NCBI RefSeq assembly: GCF_003144195.1
Contig: NW_020290003.1
Span: 62,001 to 126,000, forward strand
Source of the DNA: Ceraceosorus guamensis
Taxonomy: Eukaryota > Basidiomycota > Exobasidiomycetes > Ceraceosorales > Ceraceosoraceae
Direction of reading: 5' to 3'
Length of the DNA: 64,000 nucleotides
The position numbers were made by a program, and so were the translations under genes. This document shows positions 10,454 to 22,354 of the stretch, in pieces (positions within the stretch are counted from its first letter, which is position 1; every line of letters starts with the position of its first letter). Below the pieces are notes generated by a model that saw only the letters and a program-made list of their open reading frames with translations, did not search any database and had not been told where the DNA came from.

Positions 10454-12793
10454 CTATCTCCCAAAGCAATGCCTATCCACCAATCTGATGGGCGGATAAA
10501 GCACGATCGAGAGGGCAAAGCCGACCTCGAAAGCCAAATCTCCAGATCGTCGTGCTAATGGTCCAGCAAACCAGACCTGGTCCATGCAGGGAACCATGAT
10601 CGCCACGCTCAGTACGGAAGTGGCTAGCGCAGCGAGTCCGGTCGGCAGTTTGTTGGGATTCGCATAGATGCTTTGAGGGTAGGCTAGTGCTAATGGTGCA
10701 TTCAGACTATCCGCTTCCACCCCCGCCTCCCGCATCTGCGCATCGCGATTGCGATTCGCGCTCCCAGACTCGTTCCGATCCGCTGCGGCGCTCTCGCTCT
10801 CATCTTGCCCTGCTGGCACCTGCCACGACGGCTTGCTCTCTTGTCCCAGCGCGCGCGCTCCCACGTGCTCCACCAGCCCGCTTCTCGCTCGTCGCCGGGC
10901 ATCGGGCATCTTGAACATCCAATGTTCCATGAGCAGGGTCGCGCAAAAAGGAGCAGCCCAATAGCCAATGATGCTCAAAAAGTTGGTCAATGTCTGACTG
11001 AACTTATTAGCTCCCACGATGGAGAGTGGCAGCACGATAGCAGTGGCGAGTAGGGGATAGATGAAACGAGGCAGCTGATGCTGCAGCCGCTTCATCAGCT
11101 TTGTCGCTCTTCTTCCCAGTGACGCGTGCGTTTCGGGAGCTGAGGAGACCTGATGATTTTGATCTTTGCCAGCATGGTCTCTAGCTTCCTCCCTCTCCAT
11201 CCGCTCCTCGCGCTTCGCCTCGCCCTTGCTGTGCATCGCTCTGCTGAGAGACACTCGGGGCAAGCTCATAAAGCTCAATCCAAACGAATAAAAAGTGAGC
11301 GCCACATTGCCCACCGTGCTGAGCGCTAGGATGACATTGGCGAACCTAGCTCCCGCTCCGTCCTTGAGCGCAATGCGCACGAGTTGTCCTGAAGACGTGG
11401 ATAGAGCTTCGGACCAGATTGGAATGTCTTGAGAAGCGTGCGCAAAGGAGGCCCCTAGCACCATCGTCAGAGCGGTGGAGAGGAGGAAACCGAGGTAGAC
11501 GGAGAGAAAGAGGAGGCGACGCGAGGTGCTTGGACGCAAGTGTCGCGTGACGTCTGCAGAAAGATGCATCAGCCGACCATGGTCATTGAGTGAGCAATTT
11601 GAGTGTCGTGCGAGTGCGGCTCCTCGGCTCCTTGGTCTGAACGACACTCACCACAAGACATTGTCTTTTTCAATCATTGAGCCAGATGCGGAATGCGCCG
11701 TCCCAGAGTCAGATGGGCACCTACTCAGCGCTCTTCGCGGACATGCTTGGCCTGCTGCATCAGGTGACACTCACGGACCAAGTGATGACGTAGCCAGCAA
11801 GCACAGCCCCCATAGCCAAGACCGCTCTGGCTCTCTCCTGCGTAGTGAGCGGCGCTTCTACCGGCAAGTGCAGCCCCGCAGCTCCAGTACCGGCCACAGC
11901 AGGCAAAGCGATGAGGACGGGCAAGACGACGATCCAGGCGTAACGCTCGAACAGGGTGAGGATGTGCAGACCTGAAAAGGAGATGAGGAGGGAGAGCAGG
12001 ATGGAGAGGATGATGCCGGCGTTGAGGGAGAGGGAGAGGGAGGAAGAGGCGGCGCGTAGAGTCTGACCTCCAAGGATGGTGTTGAGGATGCTGTAGCCCA
12101 GCTGCGTGGCTGATTGTGAGCGTTGCAAAAGGCGAGTGCGCTATCAAACATGTCAGCAAGCGTGGGCGCTGGATACGCGTTGCACTCGAGAGATCACAGC
12201 CTCTTGATGCATTACAATCGACCGTGCACCCACTTCGACTCACCGCAGCTGAGCACGATGATGACGCCCGTGGCATAGTAGCCCCAAGAGTATCTGCAGA
12301 ACACGATCTGTCTCAGGCCGGTAGCCGGTCCAAAGGTGGCCACATAAGCGGGCACCAAGCTGAAGAGGGCTATCCAAAGAGGAATGCAGATCAGACTGGA
12401 TCGCATATCCAAGCCCAAAGTTGGCGCTAGTGCGCCGGTGGAGAAGGAGAGAATGTTGAGATTTGCGCTGGACCAGAGGTAGAAGAGTTGGAGAATGTCG
12501 CTGCTGTTCTGAGGGGGACGTAGCAGCTTTAGCGAGAGCGGCTCTATGCCTTGCTTTTCCGGTTTCAGATGTTGCAGCAAGCGGGCGAGTCCAGCGCGAG
12601 TGCGAGTGTCGGTGCGCAGATGAGCGCGCGGCTGCCTCTTATCACTGCCGACGCTGCCATCGTCGTGCCTTTGCTCCTCCCGTCGGCTCGTGTCCTGCCG
12701 CTCGAGCTGCTCTGACCCCGGTGCATCGTTCATCTGCGATGATGCCTCCTCTTCAGAGAGCTCATCGTGAACGTCACCCTCCCGGACCATCAT
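10454..12793 (-). CDS. NCS1-family purine-cytosine permease (FCY2-like)
   Basis: Three exons are clear: complement(10454..11553), complement(11775..12109) and complement(12244..12793). NCS1 permeases import cytosine, adenine and related bases with protons across the plasma membrane. Family marks are 'QLFYLWSSANLNILSF' in the first membrane segment, 'QLGYSILNTILGGQTL', 'FERYAWIVVLPVL' and 'NFLSIIGYWAAPFCATLLMEHW'. The 11554-11774 gap does not splice in frame by itself: the exon ending 'GYVITWS' is phase 0 while the next starts with two bases, so a short exon carrying the family's Pro-x-x-Ser-Asp segment is probably hidden there. Two hydrophilic insertions, one Lys/Glu-rich and one Ser/Glu/Asn-rich, enlarge the loops. 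The N-terminus (Met at 12793) is a long acidic cytosolic segment, and an upstream exon cannot be ruled out. The length is about 665 residues. Confidence 0.85.
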
Positions 12794-13494
12794 CCAAACA
12801 CGCCGACGGTCGTTCCTGCTTTTGCCCTGCGTGGTATTTGTAGCCTGCCTATCGATTGTGCACAGATCAGTATGCGCTTGGCACGGCACGTAGAGAGCTT
12901 GGCTGCGACATGGGAGAGAGAGAGAGAGAGGGGATGTGGATGACGGCGATGATGGCTGGAGGATGCTTATGAAAGTAAACAGTCATGTGATCTCCGATGT
13001 GACTGCTCCTTCGCCCACTTTTTCAAATCAAGGCCGCGCGCTATTCTTCGAGAAGCCTTATCCGTATCGGGCGTCGAGCGCGTCAGCACAAAAATCAAAG
13101 TTCTTATCGTACGAGAAAGCAGAGGGGAAGGCAATCAAGATTCGCATTCATGATTCGCGATCAAATGAAGTCTGACTGAGGCGGCGCTCACAATCACGAA
13201 TTCAAGCGGAAACCACGTGAATACTATTATTGTATGGAATTCATGCATTCAATATTGAAAAAGTGGAGGGCAGGGTTCCTGAAATCTCAAAAGTAAAAGA
13301 AAAGAGCTTGGCCTATATGCGCTAGCCCTAGTTTGTGTGTATGCAGCTGCGTCTGTCGATTCTTTAATTGATGCACAACTCAAGACTTGTGATTTCACTG
13401 ACTGCAAAGCTTTCAACTTGATTCTGCAACGCTCGTCATCTGAACGCCGCTCGCAAACAGCAAGTCCAACCCTCTCCGTCTTGCGCTCGCGAGG
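12794..13494. other. Divergent promoter region between permease and Kelch gene
   Basis: A short GA run lies at about 12914-12931, and words such as ATTCATGATTCGCGAT and CAATCACGAATT occur near 13145-13200. The region should hold the promoters of both flanking genes. No extra gene is supported. Confidence 0.5.
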
Positions 13495-14570
13495 ATGGGC
13501 AAGAAAGGCGGTGGTGGAGCGGCTCAGGCTGCTGAAAAGGCCGCTTCCAAAGCGGCCAAGCGGGCCAAGCAAGAGTCCAAAGCCGCACGAAGCGCCGCCA
13601 AGCAATCTGTCAAGAAGGGTGGTGGCGCAGGCGTGGGCAGCGGTAGTGGTAACAAATCATCGAGCACCGGTACTGCTACAGGCAAAGCAGGAAAGAAGTC
13701 CAAAGGCGCAACAGCTGCGGCAGCTGCAGCGTCGAAAGCGGAGGAAGAGGATTTGGATGCTTTGTTGGCCAATTTCAAAAAGGAGTGGGAAGAGGAACAC
13801 AAGGTTTTGGAAGAGAGGGTGGGCATGGCTCCTACCAGGAGAGCTAATGCTACACTCACCGCTTGTCCTCTGGGTGACGATCTTTGGTTCTTTGGTGGGG
13901 AATACTTTGATGGAGATAGGTCAGTCTGCTAGCTGGTACTTCGTAGGAGTGCGCTGTGCTGTGTCGTGCGGGAAGGATGGGCAGCGGTGCGTGGATAATG
14001 TTGGGACACCGGAGGCCTGGAGGCGGAAAGGCAGTGCGTGTGCGCTGTCCGGAAGAGGCAGAGGTGGATGGACGTCCACCATGCATGCGTCGTACTTGCA
14101 AGACTGCGTTCAATCGCGCGGCGCTCGACCTCCTCAGCGTCCATGCAAAGATCCGGGCAAAAGGTTGACTGTAATTTCAAACGTATCGTCGACACTTGCG
14201 AGGAGATCTAGCTGACTCCCTTGGCCCACTCGCCGCACCTCTGCTCCTTCAGAGCGACATTTTACGCCAATCTGTTCCGCTACACACCCTCCAGCAATCC
14301 TGCTGCTACTGCCAATCAAGCCGACTCCACCACTTCCTCCTCGCAAGATAGGGGTACATGGAGGCAGTACAGCTCGGCCAACCAACCAGGTCCCAGATCT
14401 GCTCATGCTGTCGCTGCTAGTCCAGCCGCTGGAGGTATGCTCTTCGTGTTCGGTGGAGAATTTGCAGGGCCCAAGCTCAACAAGTTCTTTCATTACCGAG
14501 ATGTGAGTGTTGATAGTGCATGCTCGCAGCACCGCTGCTTAGGTAGTCTACGCCGAGGCTTTTCGTGTAG

Positions 14571-14609
<39 letters not shown>

Positions 14610-17002
14610 CAGATCGCAGCGATGCTGACCTGAGTCACCCGTGCTGCTTTCTTGTCCCTTTCAATCTTTAGCTTTGGATCTTTAGCATAGCCAACAAATC
14701 GTGGGATCGCATCGACACAAAAGTCAGACCATCAGCTCGATCAGGTCATCGAATGGTGTGCTGGAAACAATACGTGAGTGCAGTGTCCCGGCACGCAGGC
14801 AAAGCCCACCCCTCCTCACACTCGAGACTGACCCACAGATGATTATGCTCTTTCACTCGAACTTCATCGCTGCCCTGGGCTCTTTTTAGATTGTACTCTT
14901 TGGCGGATTTCAGGATACCGGGGTGAGGACCACATACCTCGGCGACTTGTGGATCTTTGATACTGCGGAGTACAAATGGCACGAGATCAAACAGAATGAG
15001 CTGAGAAAGGTGAGATGATCTTCATTGGCGCGCGTTGAAGTTGCCAGTCCCGTATGTCTTCAAAGTGCTCGCTCCTCACCAACGCTTCTTTGCCACTCTT
15101 CGCAGCCACCTGCACGATCTGGCTTTTCACTCTTGTCGACTCCTGAAGGGTGAGTGTGCTACTCTGGAGTGCGGCAATCATCTGACACCAACGACGCTCT
15201 GTGCACGCAGTGTCGTGCTCTACGGAGGGTATTGCAAGCGCTACATCAAAGGAGAGAGGACTCAAGGAATAGCACTAGAAGATGCGTGGCTCTTGACCAT
15301 CGCGCCGGATGCCGAGACTGGCGATCTGTTCGCACGTGGAAAGATCGAATGGACGCGCAAACGCAAGATAGGCTATGCGCCAGGTCAACGCAGCGGCTGC
15401 ACCATGACATTGTGGCCTCAGCGCAACACGGGCGTCCTCTTTGGCGGCGTGACGGATAACGAAAATGATGAGGAAAGTTTGGAAAGTTTCTGTCACAACG
15501 ATCTGTTCGCGTATGCTTTGAGCGGCAATGGAAGATGGACCAGTCTGAACTTGAGAAGGAAGAAAATGCAGGGAGGCAAGAGGAGACGTAAAGCGGCGGT
15601 GCAGCCTGAACAGAGGAGGGCAGCTCAAAGTGATGGAGAAGAGGACGAAGATGAGGAGGGCGTCGAGACGAAAGACGGCCAAGATAAGCAGGAGCAAGAG
15701 GCATTCTCAAACGTGAGCTAGCGCATGAATTGGCATTGTCCGTAAATCGTCGTTGAACGTGATACTGCCGTCCTCCACGACAGGACGTCGTTCCCACAAA
15801 AGCAGCTCCAGAAGAAGACGACGATCCAGACGATCCGCAAAAGTCGGTGCCGATCGGTCGATATAATGCGATGCTCGCCGTTCAGCGCAATGTGGTAAGC
15901 CTGGCCGTCCGATCCGATGGAGACCCCATGCAAGCCCTGCGCTGAACACCTGGTGCTCTCACTGCTTCGATTTAAGCTGTACTGCTACGGCGGCATCCAT
16001 GAAACTGCTGATCGAGAATACGTAGGTCTTGCCTTCTTTTACTCGCAAAAGTTATCCAGCAGGCATCCTGATACTGAGACCCCAATGTTCCCCTTCATCA
16101 GACCCTGGACGACTTTTACACTCTTGATCTGGTCAAGATGGAGCGCTTCAACTGTCTCAAATCTTGTCCAATCGACGCTTTGGAATGGTATGAATCATCC
16201 TCATCCGCATCTGGCTCTTCCGACTCTTCCTCCGACAGCAATCCAGGATCGGAGGAGGAGAGGGAGCAGCCGGAAGGAGAAGAGATGGCAGAAAACGAAA
16301 TGGACGACGATGAGCTGCTTTGGGAAGGTGAGGTGGAGAGGACGAGGGAAGAGATTGAAAAGATCAAATTGGAACGAAAGAGGGAAAGGGAAGCGCTCAG
16401 GGAGAAAGCCAATACATTTTTGGGCGTGTCGAAAGATGCCGCAAATCGGGATGAAAAGGATGTCATCTCTACGCCTCAGCCTGGTAAGCCCTAGTCGTCT
16501 TCTCCCACAACTGAGTCCTCTTCTGATCGTTCGTCTTGTGCGCCGCAGGCGAGAGCATCAAGGCATTCTATGAAAGGTCGCGCGCTTATTGGGCAGGTGT
16601 CGCGCACGAACAGAGTGAAGGAAGCGCCAGAGGCAAAGAGATGCGCCGAGATGGGTTTGCTGTGAGTCGTATCCTCTTGCCATTCGACGCAGTGCATTGT
16701 GCTTAACAGCACGGGTGCGCACTGGTTCATCAGCTCGCCGCGCAGAAATACGAAGAGTACAGACCTATCCTCGAAGAGGTGAGTTAGGACAAACCAATTC
16801 TGTTCAAAGCCTAGTCGAATCATACAAAGTTGACCAATGCGTTCGACTTCGACGTACCTCGCTTCAGATCGTTCGGATACAGGCGTCGGCAGGTCTGGAT
16901 GCCTCGGACATCAAAAGCATGGCAAATGGGTCGAGTGCAGGTGGCAAGACGGGAGGTATTGCAGGAGGTGGACCCGGTGCTGAGAGTAGGAATAGGAGAT
17001 AA
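13495..17002 (+). CDS. Kelch-repeat protein with C-terminal DUF4110 (KEL3/KLHDC4 type)
   Basis: Twelve exons (13495..13919, 14253..14502, 14672..14773, 14890..15009, 15106..15149, 15211..15712, 15784..15894, 15977..16021, 16102..16483, 16549..16661, 16734..16778, 16868..17002) splice in frame to 757 residues. The N-terminus is a Lys/Ala/Gly-rich tail (MGKKGGGGAAQAAEKAASKA). Kelch blades follow from about residue 125, with the repeated Gly-Gly marks in 'LWFFGGEYF', 'MLFVFGGEFAG', 'IVLFGGFQDTG', 'VVLYGGYCKRY', 'GVLFGGVTDN' and 'LYCYGGIHET', mostly paired with 'DLWIF'-like strands. Acidic Lys/Glu-rich linkers come next. The end, 'ESIKAFYERSRAYW ... RRDGFALAAQKYEEYRPILEE', matches the DUF4110 domain that ends yeast Kel3 and animal KLHDC4. 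The family is cytosolic or nuclear with a poorly defined role. The open frame starting at 13337 overlaps but lacks the conserved start. Confidence 0.93.
14571..14608. repeat. 38-base poly-A run inside intron 2 of the Kelch gene
   Basis: A perfect A38 tract lies in the intron between exons 2 and 3 (14503-14671). Its length may be imprecise because homopolymers are error-prone in sequencing. I see no target-site duplication or element body next to it, so it is a simple tract and not a retrocopy tail. Confidence 0.9.
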
Positions 17003-17207
17003 TATTACGAGCTGGTGCTAGCGAGATGTGTGCGCATCTTGCCCAGCATGGGCGAGTCAAGTCGTTCATACATGATGAGTATAAGGGCGAGGCCTCCGCT
17101 CGATAGGCGTTGATCGAAAGAGCTCTCGATCCATCCTGCTAGTAGACCCAGGTCGAAGCGACAGCGGCACCTTCGGCAGATTCGACGCTAGCTCTTTCGC
17201 CGAAGCG

Positions 17208-18947
17208 CTAGGTGTGTGCGAGGCGCTTCCCTTGCTCGCTATTCTTCCGGGCCATATCTGGCAGGTCATTGAACGGCACATCTTTGAGCGGAGCGAAGTA
17301 GGCGTCCACGGCCGTCTTCACACCGCTGTCGCCTTCCGAGTCGCGTTTGCCGCTCCCCTTGCCTTTTCGTTTACCGCTTCCTTTCGGTTTCCGATGTTCG
17401 CTCCCTTTCACTTTTCGATGGCCGCTCCCCTTCCCTTTCCGTTGATTGCTCCCTTTCACTTTCCGTTGGCCGCTCTCCTTTCCTTTCCGTTGGCCGCTAG
17501 GCTTGGCTTTGGGTGTGCTCAAAGGCATGGGCGCAGATGCAGATTGCTTGATGACGCATTCGCCAGGTTTTGGCAAGGTGACGGATCCGGTGAGGGCTTT
17601 GTCCAGCCAGTCGACTGCGGCTGGAAACCCCGTGATCAGAAGCTCATTGTGCTTCTTGCCTTTCACGCGCGAGTACAGGATGCGAGCACCACGAGCGCAT
17701 TGCGACGAGACGTACTTGTCAACATCGGATGCTACGATGATTTCGTCGGCCGTCGATTGGTAGATGTACTACCGCGGCAAGAGATTAGGAACATCAGCGC
17801 AGCCCTGAACTTGGATCAATAGAGAGCCGCGACACCTACCAGAGGAACCTTTGGCGTGTTGGCTCCCAGCGTGTTCTCACGGTTGATCCTCTGGACCAGC
17901 TCATCATCGAGGCTGAAGTTGTCAAAGTAGTCGCTCAAAGAGGTGTTTGCATAATCCTTCACCGCATCCAGACAAGCTGACCCTCCCCTCAGACGCTTGA
18001 TGGCCGCCTTGCCTTTCTTATTCGCCCTCGCAAAGATGTACTCTTCGACTTCTGGGTATGCGTTCCCTAGACCCAGCAAACCCATCAGCGATAGACCAGC
18101 ATTCTCGGTCCCGTCGATGTGCCTCAGGACGCTGACGGGGCTGACTGGGAGGCCCCCATACGTCGCTGCCACAAAGTCGACCTGCGTCCGATGGTCATCC
18201 TTGTCAGCATGTCGAACATCAAAACGCTCCTACCACGCATGCTCTCACCTCGGGAGCATATTCTGGTGCGAGCTCGGCAGTCCAGCCTGCAGCACTGGCG
18301 CCTCCCGAATAGCCGATGTAGCCGACTTTGGCGCCTTTGGGATCCGCAATGGTGGGCTTGTGCCTCAACGTAGCCCTGATTCCGTCCAAAGTCGCCCTTG
18401 CTTGCGTTCTACCGACGATGAACTCGGAGTTCAGACCCTGGAAGTCAGGCACCGTGACGGTGTATCCGTAGGCGAGAAAGGCATTGATGACGCCAAGCCC
18501 AACGAACGTGGGAGTAAAGTTTGGGGATGATGGACCTGCTGTCAGTGCGTAGGAGCCGGCACAGTTTAGGGCAACGGAATCGGTGAACGACTCGTAGGCT
18601 ACAAGTCGGACTGGCAGCTTTGCGCCCGCCACCCCCGCCGCATCCTTTACTCGAGGGACGAGAGTCGTGGTGACCGCGGCGGTGGGTCTTCCGGCATGGT
18701 CGTACGTCCTGTAAAGCAGCTGGTACGCGCTCGATGTGACCGACGCATCTGCCACAGTCTTGACGGGACGTGCTCGAATGATATGACCTGGTTTCATTTC
18801 GGCCAATTGTTTTTCAGATGGAGCAACGTAAAAGGGATCATCCTGCGGCTTGGGTCCAGTCTCAGCGAGCAGACGAGGGAGCAAATGGGCGTGCGCTACG
18901 TGCAGTGCGCATAGCGCAGTCAACAACGACCAAAGGAAGGAGCGCAT
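17208..18947 (-). CDS. Secretory lipase (LIP family) with basic octapeptide-repeat tail
   Basis: Three exons, complement(17208..17768), complement(17840..18181) and complement(18249..18947), encode 533 residues. The family comprises secreted fungal triacylglycerol lipases such as Candida LIPs. A signal peptide (MRSFLWSLLTALCALHVAHA) starts the protein. The nucleophile elbow 'GYSGG' places the catalytic Ser near 214; the second exon continues 'VDFVAATYGGLPVS'; Asp355 in 'STADEII' and His387 in 'GKKHNELL' complete the expected triad. All junctions are phase 0. After the normal lipase end, residues about 437-494 form seven copies of an eight-residue unit (Ser-x-x-Arg-Lys-x-Lys-x), highly basic and unlike the rest of the protein, followed by an acidic Ser/Asp patch and a short tail. 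The many Lys-Arg and Arg-Lys pairs could be Kex2 sites. The tail may bind the cell wall, nucleic acid or other anions; this is a guess. Confidence 0.9.
17330..17500 (-). repeat. 24-bp coding minisatellite in the lipase gene
   Basis: About seven tandem 24-bp units encode the octapeptides SGQRKGKE, SGQRKVKG, SNQRKGKG, SGHRKVKG, SEHRKPKG, SGKRKGKG and SGKRDSEG. The units keep the reading frame and differ mainly at positions 2, 3, 6 and 8. Confidence 0.9.
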
Positions 18948-20587
18948 GATGCCGTGAGGGGGAAGGAGGTGGGGAGGGAATTGGTGTCTAGTGGGCAAGA
19001 CTAGAATCGGTAGAAGGAAAAGGACGAAGCAAGCCCGGTCTTTCTGGTTTGCAGGCGCTTGCGCGCTCGTCTTTATGTATCAGCGGACTCATTACTTGTA
19101 TGACCCGTAGTCCTTGAGAAGCAGGACCACGTCTGGGGAGGATGTTGCGGATCCGAGCTAGCTGACAAACAAGCTGCGCGCCGCAGAGGGTCCCTTCCCT
19201 GCTCACGTCTGTGTTGCGCAAGCTGCCTCCTGTTAATTAATGAAAGGGGTTAAGGGTGACCACCCCTCTGCGTCCCAGCATGTCACAGTCAAGAGTCAAT
19301 AGCAGAGCGAGCGGAGGTGGTGCTACCGGTACCGGGTACCCATGCACACCTCCTCATTCACGATTCACGACTCTACGAGTGCGCTTTCCCGCCTCGGCAC
19401 GCTAGCGTTGCATGCTTCCACGGCGGCGCAACGCTGGAGCTATGCTGCGGAGTACCTTGTGTGGTGCGAGGTAGGGATTCCACTTGTCGCTCAAATAAAC
19501 TCCGGACACCCACATAGCCATCATTTGCTGAGACGATGCCTGACGCCGTCCACGCGACCAAATTCTGGGCAAGACTGTCAGGCTCCTCTTTAAGAAATCG
19601 AACCAAGTTGGAGGAGCTCGGTGCGAGAGGAAAGCCGCAAGGAAGCGTAGGAGGGATCAGAGGAGGTCGCAAGTGTCGATGCACCTATATGAGGTTACAG
19701 CGCTCCTAGCTGCCGCCTTTGGACCTTTGCCCGAATGAAATACAGTCGGATAAGCCGACGTGAAGGGGGAGGGCGGTAAAGAAGTGCAGTGCTTCATATA
19801 CGCTGGGCACGTCCGCGCTTCCGATCTGTTTACGCGCTCCTAACCCCATGCTTTCTCCGCTCAAGTGAATGGGCCCAGGCGTTCTAGTGAGGGGTAAGCT
19901 TCCGCAGCACACTTCCTGGCCTCGCACGCTCATCGCTAGCTCAGGCCGTGAAACGAAGAAATTCATGGTGAATGAGACGAATCACATGCGAACCTCAATC
20001 ACAGTCTCGGCGCATCTCCAATCCGATCCAAGCAACGTGGGGTTCAGGATTTGCATGCTGCAGCTCTCTTAGCGCCTTCCTTCGATGGGGCTTTGGCGAA
20101 GCCTGAATGGACGCGGGCAAACATGACTGCACAAGCTTCTACGTCTACCGGGTCGAGTCTAGTGACCTCTAGATGTTCGAAAGCGTCCGCACTGATGATT
20201 AGCTTGAGAGCGTAAGCTGGCTCGGGCAAACTTGGGTCCAGCGAGTTCCCTCCTTGTCGAAATGTGCCTCAAATTTGACGCAAACGATGAAGCTAGGACA
20301 CTAGATCACCCGCGCTTCATCAGCGACAAGGCCTTGTACTCGTTGGACGTTTCTGGATACATGTTTCGGTGGCAATCTATACCCAGCTGATGTTTACGCG
20401 AGCTCTCACTAATCTTGTACGTGCTTGCGCTTTGCTATCGAGTGAAGAAGCTGGCACAATGACTCATGACCTTTGGTCTTTTGGTGAGAGGGTACCAGCT
20501 TCTGTGGGTACTCTTTGCAGTCGATGTGAATCGGGACCTAGTCAAACGTGGACCTGCGTGTTGATGTGTCCTCCTCAGCCTCACGGC
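18948..20587. other. Gene-poor stretch upstream of the lipase gene
   Basis: The part next to 18948 should be the lipase promoter. Two minus-strand frames, about 19706-19966 and 20044-20229, have protein-like composition but no domain, no supported start and no splice pattern that joins them. I do not call them as genes. A nested GGTACC palindrome lies near 19325-19340. Confidence 0.4.
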
Positions 20588-21462
20588 TTACTCCTCCATC
20601 TCCTCGCCCTGTGGAAGGAGCGCCAAAGGTCAGTGCTCCGCTCTGTCTCGACTGTATGCGCCCCGATCGTTTGGGCCCATCGCTGTCAAGGGAGAGCACG
20701 CAAGCCTCACCTTGAACTCCCCGTCATCCTCCTCCTGCTCTTCCGCGGAACCACCTGCCAAGCCAGCCTTGCGCTGAGCCTCCTCGGAAGAGTAGTCGAT
20801 CTCTTTCTGCGCAGCACGACGTGTTCCTCTAGCTCCGGTCCACATGATGGCGGATTGGTCCAAGCCTTCTAGAGGGTTGGTCTCCTGTTTGGGCAAACAG
20901 CGACGCCAATGTGAGCAGCAATTGAGGCTGGATCATGTGCATCATGAAAGCGAGTAGGGCACGCAGACATGCATAAGAGAAGCTCATACTCACATCACCA
21001 TCCTCATCATCTTCATCCTCCTCGTCAGACTCGTTCTCTTCATCGTCATCGTCATCCTCCTCCTCTTCTGCACATGCACAGGTGATAGAGAGAGATGCTG
21101 AGGCGTCAGTGGTCCGTCTCGCAATGGTATAGGATTAGCATTGACCTAGACGCTAGACACTTCATGCCGGCAAAGAGCCGCTGACCCGTTTGCATGGTGA
21201 CTGGGTACCCAAATTGCACGCCCAGGCTTTGACCCTCCGAAAGCTTCACGCGCGCCACGACGCGCGATGATTCCCGACTGCCCTTGCGTTCAAGCCCTAC
21301 AAATACGAGCGCTGCACACTCACCGACCACCTCTGCAGCCTTGCCTTTTCCTTTGCCCTTCACGTCGCTCGCTGCATGAGCGTCTGGTTGAGGAAGGTCT
21401 TGACCAATGCCACCCTCATCGGGCGCGGCCTGTTGAATGTCGCGCACTTCAGATGCGGACAT
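20588..21462 (-). CDS. CHZ1: Histone H2A.Z chaperone CHZ1
   Basis: Four exons, complement(20588..20608), complement(20711..20884), complement(20994..21067) and complement(21324..21462), encode 135 residues. CHZ1 is a small nuclear chaperone that hands H2A.Z-H2B dimers to the SWR1 remodeller. The N-terminus is polar with a short Gly-Lys run. Exon 2 is almost entirely Asp/Glu, the acidic tract expected for histone binding. Exon 3 carries the CHZ motif: 'ETNPLEGLDQSAIMW', then 'GARGTRRAAQKEIDYSSEE', ending in another acidic patch. The last exon adds only GEEMEE. All junctions use GTGAGN donors and keep the frame; the total length is usual for the family. The high share of Asp/Glu makes exon 2 hard to place by homology, but its splice sites are good. 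Confidence 0.9.
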
Positions 21463-22354
21463 GCTTAGAGGGATACGATTGTCGAGAGGTATTCACTTTC
21501 CGAGAGTTGTGTGGGCGAGTCAAGCGTGAGGCGACTTGGAGCCGACGTTGTAGCGTGATGGGTGCTGCGCTTGAGAGTGAGACGAGCGTTTGGAAGAGCT
21601 AAGGACGTTGGCTGTCACGCTGCTGTTGAAGACCAGCATCGTCATGCTTCATACCGCGCTCAGCATACACTCACGACTCTCGCTGATGATCTTCGCCGCC
21701 TGCCCTACGGTGGGTCCAAACGCAAATGCGCGCCGACACAGCACCAAGAGCAGCTTAATTGCACGTATATTTTATGATCATCAGGCTCATTTACGCGTTC
21801 AGCCCTGCCTGCTGCAACCTCCGCGGCGTTGCACTTTGCGTCGCGTCGCGTCGCGCGTCGCTTTAAAAGCGCGCGCATGAATGAGAATGGGTGGATTGCC
21901 GCGGTGCGTGTGCAGTGCTCGGCCGTTAAGGCTTGCCAGTCTGAGTCAATGCTGTCGCGTGTTGATGTGCACACGCTTTCTTCCGAGCGAGCATGCATGC
22001 ATGCTGCAGGTCAGCAGCAATAAGCGCTGAAGCTGCCAGATGAGATGGAAGATGCCATGCAGCAGATCACAACTTGTTAATCGTGAATTGTGATCGCGTG
22101 AGAAGGCGAAGGAGAGGAGCGGCAGGATGTCTCGAAGTGCGTTGACGTTGCAATCGCACAACACAGTTCGATTCTAATTCGCTGAAGCTCTTGCCTACTA
22201 CACCGACCAGCTGTCGCACTCACGACTACAAAGAAGCTGGCTCCTCCGTGCAAGACTTGCGAGAGAGGATTCTGGAACGGTAGAAGGGCACTTGCTGGAG
22301 ACCCCGCCTCGCCTCGTCCTCACATATCACGACACACAGCTATAGAGGACCGCC
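21463..22354. other. Divergent promoter region between CHZ1 and carrier gene
   Basis: The region should hold the promoters of the minus-strand CHZ1 gene and the plus-strand carrier gene. A GTCGC tandem run occurs at about 21838-21860. No additional gene is supported. Confidence 0.5.

Noticed and set aside
13337-14215. 292-residue plus-strand frame overlapping the start of the Kelch gene
   Set aside because: It is in a different frame from the spliced gene and reads through a confirmed donor site; it lacks any Kelch motif.
14571-14608. Poly-A tract as the tail of a retrotransposed copy
   Set aside because: No element body, reverse transcriptase or target-site duplication flanks it, and it sits inside an intron.
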